Of a DNA stretch of 64,000 bases, positions 56,451 to 64,000 are shown in pieces. Below the pieces are notes generated by a model. The model had not been told where the DNA came from. It saw nothing but the letters and a program-made list of their open reading frames with translations, and ran no database searches. How positions within the stretch are numbered: the first letter of the stretch is position 1; every line of letters starts with the position of its first letter. The translations under genes were made by a program, and so were the position numbers. The DNA is from Candidatus Krumholzibacteriota bacterium (lineage in GTDB: Bacteria > Krumholzibacteriota > Krumholzibacteriia > LZORAL124-64-63): positions 1,656,694 through 1,720,693 of the forward strand of contig JAKLEB010000001.1 of NCBI GenBank assembly GCA_022711765.1. Reading direction: 5' to 3'.

Positions 56451-59354
56451 ATGCCTCAACGAATCCGCCGCGCGTCGCTCCTGGGGGTGCTCGGCCTCAT
56501 CGCCGCGTGCGGGTCGACCCGGGTCGACGCGCCCGCCTCGTTCGCCCCGGCCAAGGCCGCGGTCGCCGGCCAGCCGGCTGCGGCCCCGATCCTCGCGGGC
56601 CGGATCGACCTCGGCGATCCGATCCCCGTCGACCCGGGCGTCCGGATCGGCACCCTCGCGAACGGTCTCACCTACTACGTGAGGGAGAACCGCATGCCCG
56701 AACAGCGGGCGTCGCTGTTCCTGGTCGTGGGCGCCGGCTCGGTGGACGAGGACGATGACCAGAAGGGGCTCGCGCACATGTCCGAGCACATGGCGTTCAA
56801 CGGCACCGAGCATTTCCCGCGGCAAGCGCTCATCGACTACGTCGAGTCGGTCGGCATGGCGTTCGGTCCCGAGGTCAACGCCTTCACGAGCCTCGACCAG
56901 ACCGTCTACATGCTGCAGGTCCCCACCGACGATCCCGAGCTGCTCGACACCGGCCTGCGCATCCTCGAAGACTGGTCCCACCGCGTCACCTTCGAGAGCG
57001 GGGAAATCGACAAGGAGCGCGGCGTCATCACGGAGGAATGGCGCTCCGGTCTGGGCGCGGACGAGCGTATCTACAACCAGCAGATGCCGGTGCTCTTCCA
57101 CGGTTCGAAGTACGCCGAACGCCACACGATCGGCGACATGGACATCGTCGCGAGCTTCCCGCACGACACGATCCGGCGGTTCTATCGCGACTGGTACCGG
57201 CCGGATCTGCAGGCCGTGGTCGCCGTCGGCGACTTCGCCGCGGATTCGCTGATCACGCGGATCGAGGCGTTGTTCGGCGACAACCCGGCGCCCCACCACC
57301 CGCGGCCGCGCGAGGATCCTCCCGTCCCCGGCCACGCCGGGACACTCTTCTCGGTGGTCACCGACCCCGAGGCGACCCGCACGACCGTCGAGCTGATGTG
57401 GCAGAGCGAGCCGCGCCCGGTCGAGACCGTCGCCGAATGGTGCGAGCTGCTCGCGTTGGATCTCGGAACCGCCATGTTGCGGAGCCGTTTCGACGAGCTG
57501 AGCCAGGCGGCCGATCCGCCGTTCAGCTTCGCGATGGCGGACTACGGCCAGCAGGTCCGCACGATGAGCGCGTTCACGATCCTGGCGATGACGGCGGAGA
57601 ACAAGGTGGCCCGCGCGGTCGAGGTCGTCGCCCGCGAGGTCGAACGGCTGCGCCGCCACGGTTTCACCGCCGGCGAGCTCGCGCGCGCCCGGGCGGATCT
57701 GCTGCGTTCGCTCGAGAGCCGCACCGAGGAGGCCGCCAAGACCGAGTCGCGGCGCTGGTGCTTCCAGTACATGCAGCACTTCCTCTACGGCGAGCCGATT
57801 CCCGGCCCCGCGAACCAGCTCCAGCTCGCCCGCCAGCTGCTGCCCGGCATCACCCTGGACGAGGTCGCCGCAGCGGTCACCGGGCTCGTGACCGATGGCG
57901 ACCAGGTCGTCCTGGTCTCGGGGCCGCGGAAGGACGGACTCGCGTGGCCCGACGAGTCCGCGCTCGCCGGGATCCTCGCGAGCGCCGCGACGGCCGAGGT
58001 CGAGCCCTACGAGGACGCCGCGCTCGACGCGCCGCTCGTCGCCGCGATCCCCGCTGCGGTCGAGATCACCGCGCGCGAAGTCGACGCCGAGCTCGGCACG
58101 ACCACCTGGACGCTGACCAACGGCGTCACGGTCGTGCTCAAGCCCACGGCGTTCAAGAACGACGAGGTCCTGCTCGCGGCCACGGCCTGGGGCGGGACGT
58201 CACGAATCGCCGGCGTCGAGCAGCTGCGCCGGATCGCCAGCGCCGCCGACATCGTGGCCGCGAGCGGCGTCGGCGCGTTCGGACCGGTCGAACTCGACAA
58301 GAAGCTCGCCGGCATGGTCGTCAGCTGCCAGCCGCAGATCTCGGCGTACGAGGAGGGCTTCCGGGGCCGCGCCTCTCCCCGCGACCTCGAGACTCTCTGC
58401 CAGCTCGTCTACCTCTACGCGACCGAGCCGCGCGAAGACCCGGCAGCGTTCGCATCCTGGCAGGACCGCCTGCGGACGTGGCTCCGCAACCGCGACGCCG
58501 ACCCGGTGAACGCGCTGCGCGACACCGTCGAGGCGCGCGCCTCGAGCCGCGACCCCCGCAGCCGGCCGGTGACCCTCGCGGAGGTCGACGCCATGGACCT
58601 GGCCGGCTCGCTCGCGTTCTACCGCGAGGTGTTCGCCGACTGCAGCGACCTGGTCTTCGTGCTGGTCGGCGCCGTCGACCCGGTCGCGTTCGAGCCCATC
58701 GCGCGGACGTGGCTCGGCAACCTGCCGGGCGGCGGCCGTGCCGACCGCTGGACGGATCGAACGACGGCGCTGCCGGACCGGGTGCTCACCGACACGCTGA
58801 CCAGGGGCCTCGACCCGAAGGGGGTCGTCCAGATGGTCTTCCAGGGCGAGGACGCGTGGTCGCCCGAGCAGGAGTACGCGTTCGAGTCGACGGTCGCCGC
58901 CCTGCGCATCCGCCTGCGCGAGGTCGTGCGCGAGGAGATGAGCGGCACCTACGGCGTGCGCCTGCGCGGTCGCTACGTGCCGGTGCCGCGGCCGCGATAC
59001 CGCCTGGACCTCGGCTGGGGCTGCGACCCGGCGCGCGTGGAGGAGCTGACGGCGGCGGTCTGGCAGGTCATCGAGGACTTCCGCGCGAATGGTCCGGACG
59101 CCGACACCCTCGCGAAGGTGCGCGAGACACAGCTGCGCGAGGACGAGACGTCCCTGCAGGACAACCGCTACTGGCTGCGCCAGCTCGCCGAGCACCGGCA
59201 GCGCGGCCTCGACCCCCACCGCATCCTGCGGCGCGCGGAGGACGTGGCGACGCTCAGCGGGGACCTGGTTCGCGACACGGTCCGGCGATGCCTCGATCCG
59301 CAGCGATACGTGAAGGTGGTGCTGCTGCCGGAACGCGCATCGACGGAGCGGTGA
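56451..59354 (+). CDS. M16-family zinc protease lipoprotein (PqqL/insulinase-like)
   Basis: A 967-residue two-half metalloprotease. The signal ends in the lipobox IAAC (C20). The N-terminal M16 half has HMSEH (H109, E112, H113) and E189 (DKERGVI), the complete inverted zinc motif. The second half, from about residue 530, is an inactive M16 fold without HXXEH. Members degrade periplasmic or imported peptides. The ATG at 56451 has AGGGAG at 6 bases; an in-frame ATG two codons upstream sits too close to it. Convergent with HU; a hairpin is between them. Confidence 0.9.
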   Translation: MPQRIRRASLLGVLGLIAACGSTRVDAPASFAPAKAAVAGQPAAAPILAGRIDLGDPIPVDPGVRIGTLANGLTYYVRENRMPEQRASLFLVVGAGSVDEDDDQKGLAHMSEHMAFNGTEHFPRQALIDYVESVGMAFGPEVNAFTSLDQTVYMLQVPTDDPELLDTGLRILEDWSHRVTFESGEIDKERGVITEEWRSGLGADERIYNQQMPVLFHGSKYAERHTIGDMDIVASFPHDTIRRFYRDWYRPDLQAVVAVGDFAADSLITRIEALFGDNPAPHHPRPREDPPVPGHAGTLFSVVTDPEATRTTVELMWQSEPRPVETVAEWCELLALDLGTAMLRSRFDELSQAADPPFSFAMADYGQQVRTMSAFTILAMTAENKVARAVEVVAREVERLRRHGFTAGELARARADLLRSLESRTEEAAKTESRRWCFQYMQHFLYGEPIPGPANQLQLARQLLPGITLDEVAAAVTGLVTDGDQVVLVSGPRKDGLAWPDESALAGILASAATAEVEPYEDAALDAPLVAAIPAAVEITAREVDAELGTTTWTLTNGVTVVLKPTAFKNDEVLLAATAWGGTSRIAGVEQLRRIASAADIVAASGVGAFGPVELDKKLAGMVVSCQPQISAYEEGFRGRASPRDLETLCQLVYLYATEPREDPAAFASWQDRLRTWLRNRDADPVNALRDTVEARASSRDPRSRPVTLAEVDAMDLAGSLAFYREVFADCSDLVFVLVGAVDPVAFEPIARTWLGNLPGGGRADRWTDRTTALPDRVLTDTLTRGLDPKGVVQMVFQGEDAWSPEQEYAFESTVAALRIRLREVVREEMSGTYGVRLRGRYVPVPRPRYRLDLGWGCDPARVEELTAAVWQVIEDFRANGPDADTLAKVRETQLREDETSLQDNRYWLRQLAEHRQRGLDPHRILRRAEDVATLSGDLVRDTVRRCLDPQRYVKVVLLPERASTER

Positions 59355-59371
59355 GCGGCGCCGTTGCCGAA

Positions 59372-59416
59372 AACCGAACGCCCCCCGTCGCGTGACCGCG
59401 CGGGGGGCGTTCGGTT
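59372..59416. terminator. Bidirectional hairpin between the M16 protease and HU genes
   Basis: A perfect 16-bp inverted repeat, AACCGAACGCCCCCCG at 59372-59387 and CGGGGGGCGTTCGGTT at 59401-59416, with a 13-base loop, between convergent genes. On the minus strand it is followed by TTTTC, so it fits an intrinsic terminator for HU; on the plus strand the tail is TTGG. Confidence 0.75.
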
Positions 59417-59449
59417 GGACCCAGCCAGGTCAGATGGACCCAGCCAGGT
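59416..59449. repeat. Tandem 15-base repeat between convergent genes
   Basis: TGGACCCAGCCAGGT occurs at 59416-59430 and 59435-59449, period 19, next to the bidirectional hairpin. No function is known. Confidence 0.5.
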
Positions 59450-59460
59450 GAGCGTCGCGG

Positions 59461-59835
59461 CTAGAGCATGTCCTTGATCGCCTTCATCGGGCGGACGCGG
59501 ACCGAACGCGAAGCCGGACGCGGCTTCTGCTTGACCATCTCGCCCGTGAACGGGTTCTTGACGAGCTTGCCGCCGGCGATCGCCGGCTTCTTCACGAGCG
59601 TGAGCTTGAGCAGGCCCAGGTAATTGAAGGACCCGTGCCTCTTGACGGACTTGGCCATCACGTCGGTCAGGGCGTCGCACACGCCCACGACGTCCTTGCG
59701 GGAAAGACCGGTCTTGGCGCTGATCTCGCGGTAGATCTCGGACTTGGTCGGCGGCTTGTTCGAGTTGGCGAGCGTCGAGGCCTTCTTCGCCGAAGCCTGC
59801 TTGGCCGCGGCCTTGCGATTCGATTTCTTAGCCAC
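59461..59835 (-). CDS. HU-family DNA-binding protein with basic N-terminal tail
   Basis: A 124-residue nucleoid protein. An N-terminal 28-residue Lys/Ala/Ser-rich tail (AKKSNRKAAAKQASAKK) precedes the HU fold: TKSEIYREISAKTGLSRKDV, GLLKLTLVKKPA and the arm NPFTGEMVKQKPRPASRSVRVRP. Such tails are like histone H1 tails and may compact DNA. The GTG start at 59835 follows AAGGAGGAAC. A hairpin GGAAGC-GAAAA-GCTTCC is in the leader about 30 bases upstream. Confidence 0.85.
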   Translation of the reverse strand: MAKKSNRKAAAKQASAKKASTLANSNKPPTKSEIYREISAKTGLSRKDVVGVCDALTDVMAKSVKRHGSFNYLGLLKLTLVKKPAIAGGKLVKNPFTGEMVKQKPRPASRSVRVRPMKAIKDML

Positions 59836-59893
59836 TGCGCCGTTCCTCCTTGGTTGGTGCTCTCGGAAGCTTTTCGCTTCCATTCTTGGCGGA

Positions 59894-59923
59894 ATGCTAG
59901 CGCACAAGCGACCCCGTGGTCAC
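59894..59923 (-). promoter_or_regulatory. Candidate promoter of the HU gene
   Basis: On the minus strand GTGACC (complement of 59918-59923), an 18-base spacer and TAGCAT (59894-59899) preceded by CGC. Start near 59887, a leader of about 52 bases. Confidence 0.35.
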
Positions 59924-60116
59924 GAAAATACTTGGTTTCCAGGCTTTTTTTTTGGCGTCGGCCGCGCGGGCGCGCCGACTCCCGGCGAGGCCGGCGGACG
60001 AGCCGGTCGACCACGGTGGGGACCGGGCCAACTCGGCGTGGCGTTTCCCGCCCGGGATCGCTAGTATTGCCGCGGTCGATCCCCTACGTCTTCCGGCACC
60101 CAACCTGGAGCTCCGC

Positions 60117-60857
60117 GTGAACGCGAGTGCCTGTCTGGCCGTGATCCTGCTGGCGGCGCTGCCGGCCGCCGCCGGCACCCCGTGGTCCCTCGATTTCGAG
60201 GCAGCCATGGTCACCGCGACCCGCAACGACGTCGCGGTCCCGGGCGACGCCGGCACACCGTTCTCCCTGGTGGACGACCTGAGCACCGACGACGACGTCG
60301 CGTTCCGGGTGCGGCTCGGTCGCCGCCTCGGCGGGCGGCACAGCCTCGCGGTGCTCTACGCGCCCCTGCGGCTCTACTCCCATGGGCAGATCGATGCCCC
60401 CGTCGATTTCAACGGCACGGGCTTCCCGGCCGGCGCCGACCTCGACGCGATCTACCAGTTCGACAGCTATCGTCTGACCTGGCTCTATGATCTGGTCGTC
60501 CGGCCGAAGCTCGAGCTGGGACTGGGCCTGACGGCCAAGGTGCGCGACGCCTTCATCGAGCTCGACGACGGCGGCGGGAACGTCTCGCGAAAGGACGACC
60601 TCGGGGTCGTGCCGCTGGTGCACGTCCAGCTGGACTGGCGCCTGCGCCGCAAGATCGGCCTGTTGCTGGAGGCTGACGCCCTGGCCGGCCCGCAGGGGCG
60701 CGCGGAAGACGTGCTGGTCGCGCTCGCGCTCCGGCCCTGGGGCGAGGGCACCCTGCGGCTCGGCTTCCGGGTGCTCGAGGGCGGCGTCGACGTCGATGCG
60801 GTCTACAACTTCGCGCTCGTCCAGTACTATGTATTCGGCTGGGGACAGCGCTTCTGA
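60117..60857 (+). CDS. Putative outer-membrane beta-barrel protein
   Basis: A 246-residue secreted protein. A short signal is cut near AAAG (residue about 20). The rest is alternating strands with aromatic ends (LSTDDDVAFRVRLGRRLGG, LAVLYAPLRLYSHG, LTWLYDLVVRPKLELGLGL) and it ends in YYVFGWGQRF, a C-terminal aromatic. This fits a small outer-membrane barrel, no family known. GTG at 60117 has GGAG 6 bases before it; the frame starting in the HU gap has none. A -10-like TAGTAT lies at 60062-60067. Confidence 0.68.
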   Translation: MNASACLAVILLAALPAAAGTPWSLDFEAAMVTATRNDVAVPGDAGTPFSLVDDLSTDDDVAFRVRLGRRLGGRHSLAVLYAPLRLYSHGQIDAPVDFNGTGFPAGADLDAIYQFDSYRLTWLYDLVVRPKLELGLGLTAKVRDAFIELDDGGGNVSRKDDLGVVPLVHVQLDWRLRRKIGLLLEADALAGPQGRAEDVLVALALRPWGEGTLRLGFRVLEGGVDVDAVYNFALVQYYVFGWGQRF

Positions 60858-60917
60858 CGCGCCGGGACGGGCGCGGCGCGGATCGCCCCCGGGTCACCGG
60901 CATCCGAGAGGTCCGGC

Positions 60918-62558
60918 GTGACGAATCCGACCCTGACCATTCGCGGCAGCCTGGGCGGCCGGACGCTGGCGTTTCCGCTCGGCGACGGCGTCCACGAGAT
61001 CGGCCGGGGGTCGACCTGCGAGATCCGGCTCGACGAGCCGTCGGTCAGCCGATTGCACGCCCGATTGCAGGTCGCCGGCGGTTCGGTCCGCCTCGAGGAT
61101 CTCGGCAGCTCCAACGGCACGCGCCTGAACGGCCAGCGCCTGACCGGCCCGACCGAGGTCCGCAGCGGCGACACCATCACCCTGGGCAACGTATCGCTCA
61201 AGGTCGACGACAGCGCCGGCGACGCCGGCATGTACCTCGCGCAGACCCAGGTCCGCGCCGGCCTGGCGGTGAGCCTCGACGAGGCGCGCGAGACCCGCGC
61301 CAGCGAGCGCAGCAAGAAAGCCTATCTCTTCCGGATCCTGGCGGAGGCCGGCGAAGTGCTCACCCGCCGGCTCGAGCCGCGCGAGATCTTCGAGCCGCTC
61401 GTCGAGCTGGTCGACAAGGCGTTGCAGCCGGACCGGATCTTCCTGCTCCTGCGGGACGAGGGGAACACCGAGCTGCGCACGGCGGCCTCGCGCGTCCGGG
61501 CGGGCGGCCCGGGCGGCATGATCCTCAGCCGGACCCTCGTCACGCGGGTGCTCGAGCAGCGGACCGCGTTTCTCACGGAGGATGCGAGCCAGGACCAGCG
61601 CCTGCTGGGCGGCGACAGCATCGTCGGCGCCGGAACCCGTTCGGCCATGGCGGCCCCGCTCTTCGACAACCAGGCCGTGATCGGCCTGCTCTACGCCGAC
61701 ACCAGCGATCCGGCGGTGCGCTACGACCTCGACGAGCTGAAGGCGTTCGTGCTGCTCGCCAACATGGTCGCGGTCGCCATCACCCAGGCCCGGTATCACG
61801 CGATCGAGGAGGAGCGCCGGCGTCTCCGCACCGAGCTCGATGCCGCGCGGCGGATCATGGTCCGCCTGCTGCCGAGCGACCTGCCGCCGGTGGCGGGACT
61901 GCAGATGGTCGGCCATCTCGACGCGTGCGAGGAGGTGGCGGGCGACCTCTACGACGTCCGCCCGCTTCCCGATGGCCGGGTCCTGCTCGTGGTCGGCGAC
62001 GTGTCCGGTAAGGGGCTCTCGGCGGCGCTGCTCGTGGCCGCGCTGCTGCCGGCCATCCGCACGGTGGCGCTGGAATGCGGCGATCTGGGGCGACTCGCGG
62101 CCCGGGTCAACGAGCAGCTCTTCGAGTCCACGGACGCGGTCCGCTTCGCCACCCTCTTCCTGGGCCAGCTCGACCCGCGGACGGGCCGGCTCGAGTACGT
62201 CAACGCCGGGCACAACCCCCCGCTGGTGGTCGGTCCGGGAGGCGAAATCACGCCCCTGGCCGCGGTCGGCCCCCCCGTGGGCATGTTGCCGGAATTCACG
62301 TACCCTGTCCGGACCTATGACCTGGCGCCTGGGTCCAGGCTCGTGCTGTACAGCGACGGTCTGACCGAAGCGATGAACGGGAGCGAGGACATGTACGGTG
62401 ACGAGCGGCTGCAGGCGCTCCTGAGCCTCTGTCCCGATTGCAGCGTGACCGAGCTCCGGGGCCGGGTGCTCCAGGACGTGGCCGCGTTCGTCGACGGCGC
62501 CCCGAAGACCGACGATCTGACCCTCCTCGTCGTCGAACGCGATCGCGAGCCGACGTGA
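60918..62558 (+). CDS. FHA-GAF-PP2C (SpoIIE-type) phosphatase regulator
   Basis: A 546-residue protein. FHA domain residues 1-90 (EIGRGSTCEIRLDEPSVSRLHARL, SSNGT) binds phospho-Thr; GAF domain about 135-300 (LFRILAEAGEVLTRRLEPREIFE, AAPLFDNQAVIGLLYAD); PP2C/SpoIIE phosphatase about 320-540 with GDLYDV, DVSGKGLSAALL and NAGHNPPLVV metal residues and SDGLTEA. It is a stress or partner-switch-like regulator. Its stop overlaps the metallophosphoesterase start (GTGA 62555-62558). GTG start with GAGAGG upstream. Confidence 0.88.
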   Translation: MTNPTLTIRGSLGGRTLAFPLGDGVHEIGRGSTCEIRLDEPSVSRLHARLQVAGGSVRLEDLGSSNGTRLNGQRLTGPTEVRSGDTITLGNVSLKVDDSAGDAGMYLAQTQVRAGLAVSLDEARETRASERSKKAYLFRILAEAGEVLTRRLEPREIFEPLVELVDKALQPDRIFLLLRDEGNTELRTAASRVRAGGPGGMILSRTLVTRVLEQRTAFLTEDASQDQRLLGGDSIVGAGTRSAMAAPLFDNQAVIGLLYADTSDPAVRYDLDELKAFVLLANMVAVAITQARYHAIEEERRRLRTELDAARRIMVRLLPSDLPPVAGLQMVGHLDACEEVAGDLYDVRPLPDGRVLLVVGDVSGKGLSAALLVAALLPAIRTVALECGDLGRLAARVNEQLFESTDAVRFATLFLGQLDPRTGRLEYVNAGHNPPLVVGPGGEITPLAAVGPPVGMLPEFTYPVRTYDLAPGSRLVLYSDGLTEAMNGSEDMYGDERLQALLSLCPDCSVTELRGRVLQDVAAFVDGAPKTDDLTLLVVERDREPT

Positions 62559-63286
62559 AGCTCGCCCTGATCAGCGACATCCACAGCAATCTCGAGGCCC
62601 TCGACGCCGTGATCGCCGACGCTCGCGCGCAGGGCGCCGACGCGTTCGCCTGCCTCGGCGACATCGTCGGCTATGGCGCCGACCCCGTCGCGTGCCTCGA
62701 GCGAGTTCAGAGCCTGGCGCCGATCGCGGTGATCCAGGGCAACCACGACGCGTATGCGGCCGACGAGCGCGATCTGGGCGACTTCAACCCGCTCGCGAGC
62801 AAGGCGACGGTCTGGACCCGCCGGCAGCTGACCGCCGAGCAGCGCTCGTGGCTCGCGGGCCTTCCCCTGGAGGCGCGGATCGGCCGGGAGATCACGCTGG
62901 TCCACGCGAATCCGAGCGAGCCGGACTCCTGGGCGTACGTCCGCTTCCCGGCGGACGGCGCCCTGGCGCTCCTCGACCAGAAGACCCGGCTCTGCTTCTA
63001 CGGCCACACCCATCTGCCGATGGCGTTCCGCCAGCTCGACGACACGGTGCTGCAGCTGACCGCCGACGCCTACAACCTCGCGACCGGCGAGCGCTGGCTC
63101 GTGAACGTCGGCAGCGTCGGCCAGCCGCGCGACGGAGACTGGCGCGCCGCGTATTCCCTGCTCGACGAGGACGGCGATCGGCTCAGCGTGCACCGGGTCG
63201 AGTACGACCTCGCGACCTGCCAGCAGAAGATCGTCGCGGCGGGCCTTCCCGCGCGTCTCGCGGAGCGTTTGGCCGTCGGCCGCTAG
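62555..63286 (+). CDS. YfcE/MJ0936-type metallophosphoesterase
   Basis: A 243-residue cytoplasmic phosphoesterase: LISDIHSNLEALDAV (D, H), CLGDIVGYGADP (D), QGNHDAYAA (N, H), HANPSEPD and GHTHLPM (HxH) give the full metal set. Members hydrolyse phosphodiesters or phosphoproteins. GTG start overlapping the phosphatase gene stop by 4 bases, so co-translated with it. It converges on the SMUG gene with 4 bases between stops. Confidence 0.88.
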   Translation: MKLALISDIHSNLEALDAVIADARAQGADAFACLGDIVGYGADPVACLERVQSLAPIAVIQGNHDAYAADERDLGDFNPLASKATVWTRRQLTAEQRSWLAGLPLEARIGREITLVHANPSEPDSWAYVRFPADGALALLDQKTRLCFYGHTHLPMAFRQLDDTVLQLTADAYNLATGERWLVNVGSVGQPRDGDWRAAYSLLDEDGDRLSVHRVEYDLATCQQKIVAAGLPARLAERLAVGR

Positions 63287-63290
63287 CGGA

Positions 63291-64000
63291 CTAGCTGCGC
63301 CAGACGCCCTGGCCGACGAGTTGACTCGCGGCCTGCTCGGCCCAGCCGCGGTTCGCCGTCGGACTGGCCGGGCTCGGATGCAGCAGGCGACCGACCGCCG
63401 TCGCGCCGCCGCACACCGCCCGCAGCCGCGCCTCGGCGTAAGCGCCCACGCCCACGCACCACCGCGGGCGATAGAGGTCGACGAGCGCGGCGAGGGCCTC
63501 GTCGCAGGCGGCGAGCAACGGCTCTCGCTCCGCGGCGGGCAACTGGACGGGCGTGCGGTTGCGCCCGGTCGCTTCCAGGAAGACGAGCGGACAGTGGTTG
63601 AGCACGAGGTGGTCCGCGAAGAAGCGCTCGGGCGTGCCGAAGCGGTCGGCGAAGAACCCCCAGAGCCGGCGCCCGGAAACCTCATGGCGCCGGCAGGCGA
63701 GTCCCTCGACCGGCCGCCGGGGGTGTTCCCGCGACGGCTTGCCGATCTCCGCGTCCAGTCCGAGCCAGTCGCGCACGGCCGCCACCTCGCCGAACGGCAC
63801 GCCGGTCTGCGCCATGCCCCACGGTCCGGGATTCATGCCGACGAACAGCACGCGCTTGGGCCGGTCGCCGTAGCGTTCGAGGTACTGGCGGACCGCCGGG
63901 CGGGCGTAGCCAAGCGGGTCGTAGACGTGCGTGACCGGCGGGCCGAAGTCGAGGCGGTCGACCTGGATCCGCAGGTCGTCCAGGATGCTGAGGGCTTGGC
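63291..64000 (-). CDS. SMUG-type uracil-DNA glycosylase (cut by window edge)
   Basis: The C-terminal 235 or so residues of a base-excision repair glycosylase. The family motif GMNPGPWGMAQTGVPFG and HPSPASPTANRGW are clear. The frame is open to base 64000: upstream of the internal GTG at 63851 it reads on in the same frame through YDPLGYARPAV and ends at the window limit, so the true start is beyond it. The usual length is about 240-270 residues, so little is missing. Confidence 0.85.
   Translation of the reverse strand, partial: QALSILDDLRIQVDRLDFGPPVTHVYDPLGYARPAVRQYLERYGDRPKRVLFVGMNPGPWGMAQTGVPFGEVAAVRDWLGLDAEIGKPSREHPRRPVEGLACRRHEVSGRRLWGFFADRFGTPERFFADHLVLNHCPLVFLEATGRNRTPVQLPAAEREPLLAACDEALAALVDLYRPRWCVGVGAYAEARLRAVCGGATAVGRLLHPSPASPTANRGWAEQAASQLVGQGVWRS

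Noticed and set aside
57038..59395. A plus-strand open frame of 785 residues inside the M16 protease gene
   Set aside because: Alternative frame of a gene with a complete zinc motif; no domain and Arg-rich.
1..64000. tRNA, rRNA, CRISPR arrays, insertion sequences and phage genes
   Set aside because: I found no tRNA-like arms, no repeat-spacer arrays, no transposase or integrase and no terminal inverted repeats by eye. A covariance search for RNAs was not possible.

Overview
The window is about 64 kb of very GC-rich bacterial chromosome, densely packed with short intergenic gaps. The organism is Gram-negative: there are many lipoprotein signal sequences, several outer-membrane beta-barrels, and seven secreted proteins that end in a FlgD-like Ig domain carrying an N-P-F-N-P-type motif. 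That tail style, with cohesin and dockerin modules and GC-rich DNA, recalls Eisenbacteria, Krumholzibacteriota and other relatives of the FCB group. This placement is an inference from protein style; the window holds no rRNA. I saw no tRNA, rRNA, CRISPR array, insertion sequence or phage gene.

Layout. 1-8.7 kb is a chemotaxis locus. A short plus-strand set (CheY-like, a double CheC/CheX-like protein and a single CheC/CheX-like protein) converges on a minus-strand operon in the order cheA-cheW-cheD-HDOD-cheY-cheX-like-cheB, with several start/stop overlaps. No chemoreceptor or cheR is seen; they may lie to the left of the window. 9-16.5 kb holds envelope and RNA-modification genes: an NlpC/P60 lipoprotein, an m5U RNA methyltransferase, a large unknown lipoprotein, a secreted GYWKNH protein, a double-parvulin lipoprotein, a SpoU-family methyltransferase and a dockerin protein. 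16.6-22.4 kb holds PPK2, a TerC-family protein, a membrane TPR protein and a PiT phosphate transporter with its DUF47 partner. 22.6-28 kb holds an AEC transporter, a UbiE/MenG-type methyltransferase, an ACT-domain protein, a secreted endonuclease I and a 5'-nucleotidase.

28-33.4 kb is the most distinctive part. A minus-strand cassette encodes a beta-barrel protein with an N-terminal CXXCH haem site, a YceI protein, a monohaem cytochrome c lipoprotein, and a CXXCH protein with a FlgD-like tail. It ends with a Crp/Fnr regulator. Upstream of the first gene is a perfect TGTGA-N6-TCACA palindrome placed as a class II activator site over a -10 element, and the regulator's recognition helix has the CRP-type R-E-x-x-x-R residues. 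The parts suggest a self-contained, regulated haem/outer-membrane module.

33.4-42.8 kb carries two glycosyltransferases, a bacterioferritin, an M48 protease, an AsnB-type amidotransferase, DAHP synthase, a LysE exporter and a PEP-synthase regulator. 43-53.8 kb is a secretome island: a five-bladed-propeller glycosidase-like protein, a small secreted protein, a cohesin protein, and two tandem paralogous proteins of about 1,120 residues with beta-helix, cohesin, dockerin and FlgD-like modules. 54-64 kb holds a DUF3352-like lipoprotein, a DUF2237 protein, an M16 protease, an HU protein with a basic tail, an outer-membrane protein, an FHA-GAF-PP2C regulator coupled to a metallophosphoesterase, and a SMUG-type uracil-DNA glycosylase cut by the window edge.

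The two small secreted proteins at 12.9 and 45.4 kb are otherwise unlike, yet share a nearly identical C-terminal tail (S-W-S-x-V-K-x-L), a possible undescribed sorting or processing signal.
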